Part shown: positions 4,332 to 5,416 of the stretch, piece by piece
Position numbering within the stretch: position 1 is the stretch's first letter
Layout of the letters: every line of letters begins with the position of its first letter
NCBI GenBank assembly: GCA_023392645.1
Contig: JAEVYR010000573.1
Coordinates: forward strand, 1-5,416
DNA: 5,416 bases
Direction of reading: 5' to 3'
DNA from: Chloroflexota bacterium
Lineage (GTDB): Bacteria > Chloroflexota > Chloroflexia > Thermomicrobiales > UBA6265
The notes under the pieces: generated by a model
Seen by the model: the letters and a program-made list of their open reading frames with translations, nothing else
The model's database searches: none
What the model was told of the DNA's origin: nothing
Made by a program: the position numbers and the translations under genes

Positions 4332-5416
4332 CTACTGCGCTCCTGCGCGATCCCAGACGATTTCGCCGTCGGCGATCGTGTAATCCGCCTTCGCTTCGGT
4401 GATCCTGTCTGGATCCATGGCGCGGAGATCCTGGTCGAAGATCGTGACGTCACCGACCATGCCCGGCGCGAGCCGCCCGCGAGTCTTCTCGGCGAACGAG
4501 GCGTAGGCCGCGTTGACGGTGTAGGCGCGGATCGCCTCCTCAACGGAGACGCGCTCCTCTTGCCAGGCGTCCTCGCCGAGGCGGTCCTTGCGGGTGACCA
4601 TCGTCTGGATGCCGATGAGCGGATCGACCGGAACCACCGGTGCGTCACTGCTGGCCGCGGCGATGATGCCGTGCTCGGCGTACGTCTTCATCGCGTAGGC
4701 GTAGCGGAACCGATCCTTGCCGAGGTTCTGCTCGTAGACCGGGCGGGTGTAGTGCAGGAAGCTGGTGCCCGGAATCGGCACGACACCGAGCTGCTTGATG
4801 CGCCGGATCGTGTCGAGGTCGACGATCGAGCAGTGCTCGATGCGGTGCCGCGTGTCCCCGCGCGGAGTGGCCCGCTGCGCTTCCTCGTAGGCGTCGAGGA
4901 CGAGGTCGATCGCGGCGTCGCCGATGGCGTGGATGCCGAGCTGGAAGCCGGCGTCGTGCGCCCGGCGGACCTTGGCCTTCAGGTCGTCCGGCTCCAGCAT
5001 CCACAGCCCGACGTTGTCGCTCTCGCCCTCGTAGGGGCGGCGCATGCGGGCGGTGCGGCCGCCGATCGAGCCGTCGCTGAAGAGCTTGGCGTTGCCGATG
5101 CGGAGCCAGTCGTCGCCGAAGCCGGTGGTGATGCCGAGCGCGATCAGGTCATCCAGCGTGTCGTCGATGATCATCATCAGGTAGCTTCGCACGGGCAGCT
5201 CGCCCGAGCGCCAGACCCGCTGGTAGGCGCGCATCTGGTCGGCGGTGCGGATGCCCGCTTCGGCCACGGCGATCACGCCGTGCTTCACGAACTCGCGCCC
5301 GCCAGCAACGATCGCGGCGGCGATGTCGGCCTCGGTCGCGTCGGGCATGGTCTCCTGCACGAGCCGGGTCGCATGCTCGCGCAGCACGCCGGTGGGCTCG
5401 CCGTGCTCGTCACGGT
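4332..5416 (-). CDS. YtcJ-type amidohydrolase, N-terminus beyond the window edge
   Basis: The frame is open from the window edge to TAG at 4332-4334, about 360 residues. The GTG at 5387 is internal, not the start: the codons before it read R-D-E-H-G-E-P-T-G and align with R-D-A-H-G-R-A-T-G of the neighbouring amidohydrolase. Visible motifs, numbered from the GTG: A-K101-L-F-S-D-G-S-I-G-G-R-T-A, H153-A-I-G-D, R-I-E184-H185-C, S-S-D248-A-P-V and the C-terminal L-A-P-G-M-V-G-D-V. The N-terminal HxH metal motif is outside the window, so activity cannot be fully judged, but everything visible is intact. It is cytosolic by family. It is colinear with the protein at 2517-4109 (15 of 21 residues identical around H-A-I-G-D), yet differs elsewhere, including the segment after G-R-T-A, so substrate specificity probably differs. 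The substrate is unknown. Confidence 0.9.
   Translation of the reverse strand, partial: RDEHGEPTGVLREHATRLVQETMPDATEADIAAAIVAGGREFVKHGVIAVAEAGIRTADQMRAYQRVWRSGELPVRSYLMMIIDDTLDDLIALGITTGFGDDWLRIGNAKLFSDGSIGGRTARMRRPYEGESDNVGLWMLEPDDLKAKVRRAHDAGFQLGIHAIGDAAIDLVLDAYEEAQRATPRGDTRHRIEHCSIVDLDTIRRIKQLGVVPIPGTSFLHYTRPVYEQNLGKDRFRYAYAMKTYAEHGIIAAASSDAPVVPVDPLIGIQTMVTRKDRLGEDAWQEERVSVEEAIRAYTVNAAYASFAEKTRGRLAPGMVGDVTIFDQDLRAMDPDRITEAKADYTIADGEIVWDRAGAQ

Noticed and set aside
4106..4648. A 180-codon minus-strand frame across the amidohydrolase spacer (reads H-C-E-R-N-P-R-G-G)
   Set aside because: It is out of frame with the real gene and mostly reads through the intergenic element; peptides of this type are typical spurious translations of intergenic repeats.

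Overview
The window is GC-rich throughout and strongly biased to the minus strand: every gene I can support is read from high to low coordinate. The gene content is a Tat-exported copper enzyme, a UPF0173-type metallo-hydrolase and two YtcJ-type amidohydrolases. Together with the base composition and a dispersed-looking intergenic repeat, this suggests a free-living, respiratory, high-GC bacterium. A member of the Chloroflexota (Thermomicrobia-like) is my best guess, but this is inference from gene style only and an actinobacterium cannot be excluded.

Layout in the direction of transcription: (1) 5416-4332, the C-terminal two thirds of a YtcJ-type amidohydrolase whose N-terminus lies outside the window; (2) 4331-4110, a 222-base spacer with several inverted repeats that looks like a dispersed repeat; (3) 4109-2517, a complete second YtcJ-type amidohydrolase of 530 residues, starting at TTG; (4) 2516-2445, a 72-base spacer; (5) 2444-1755, a complete UPF0173-type metallo-beta-lactamase-fold hydrolase; (6) 1736-1359, an unrecognised 125-residue protein 18 bases downstream and probably co-transcribed; (7) 1358-1009, a 350-base non-coding stretch holding a hairpin just after the stop of gene 6 and a promoter candidate for the next gene; (8) 1008-1, the first 336 residues of a NirK/AniA-type two-domain copper protein, cut by the window edge.

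Genes 1, 3, 5 and 6 plausibly form one hydrolase-rich transcription unit. Genes 1 and 3 are colinear homologues, so a tandem duplication followed by divergence, or co-recruitment of paralogues, is likely. Their substrates cannot be read from sequence; the YtcJ family includes N-substituted formamide deformylase and other amide or imide hydrolases. The copper protein appears to be a separate unit with its own promoter and acts outside the cytoplasmic membrane.

The most notable point is that the copper protein keeps all visible type 1 and type 2 copper ligands and the two NirK catalytic residues, except that the position of the type 1 axial methionine reads lysine (one base away from ATG). I see no CRISPR array, tRNA, rRNA, transposase or phage gene. 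I did not find a convincing undescribed system; the intergenic repeat, the orphan 125-residue protein and the altered copper site are the items that merit follow-up.
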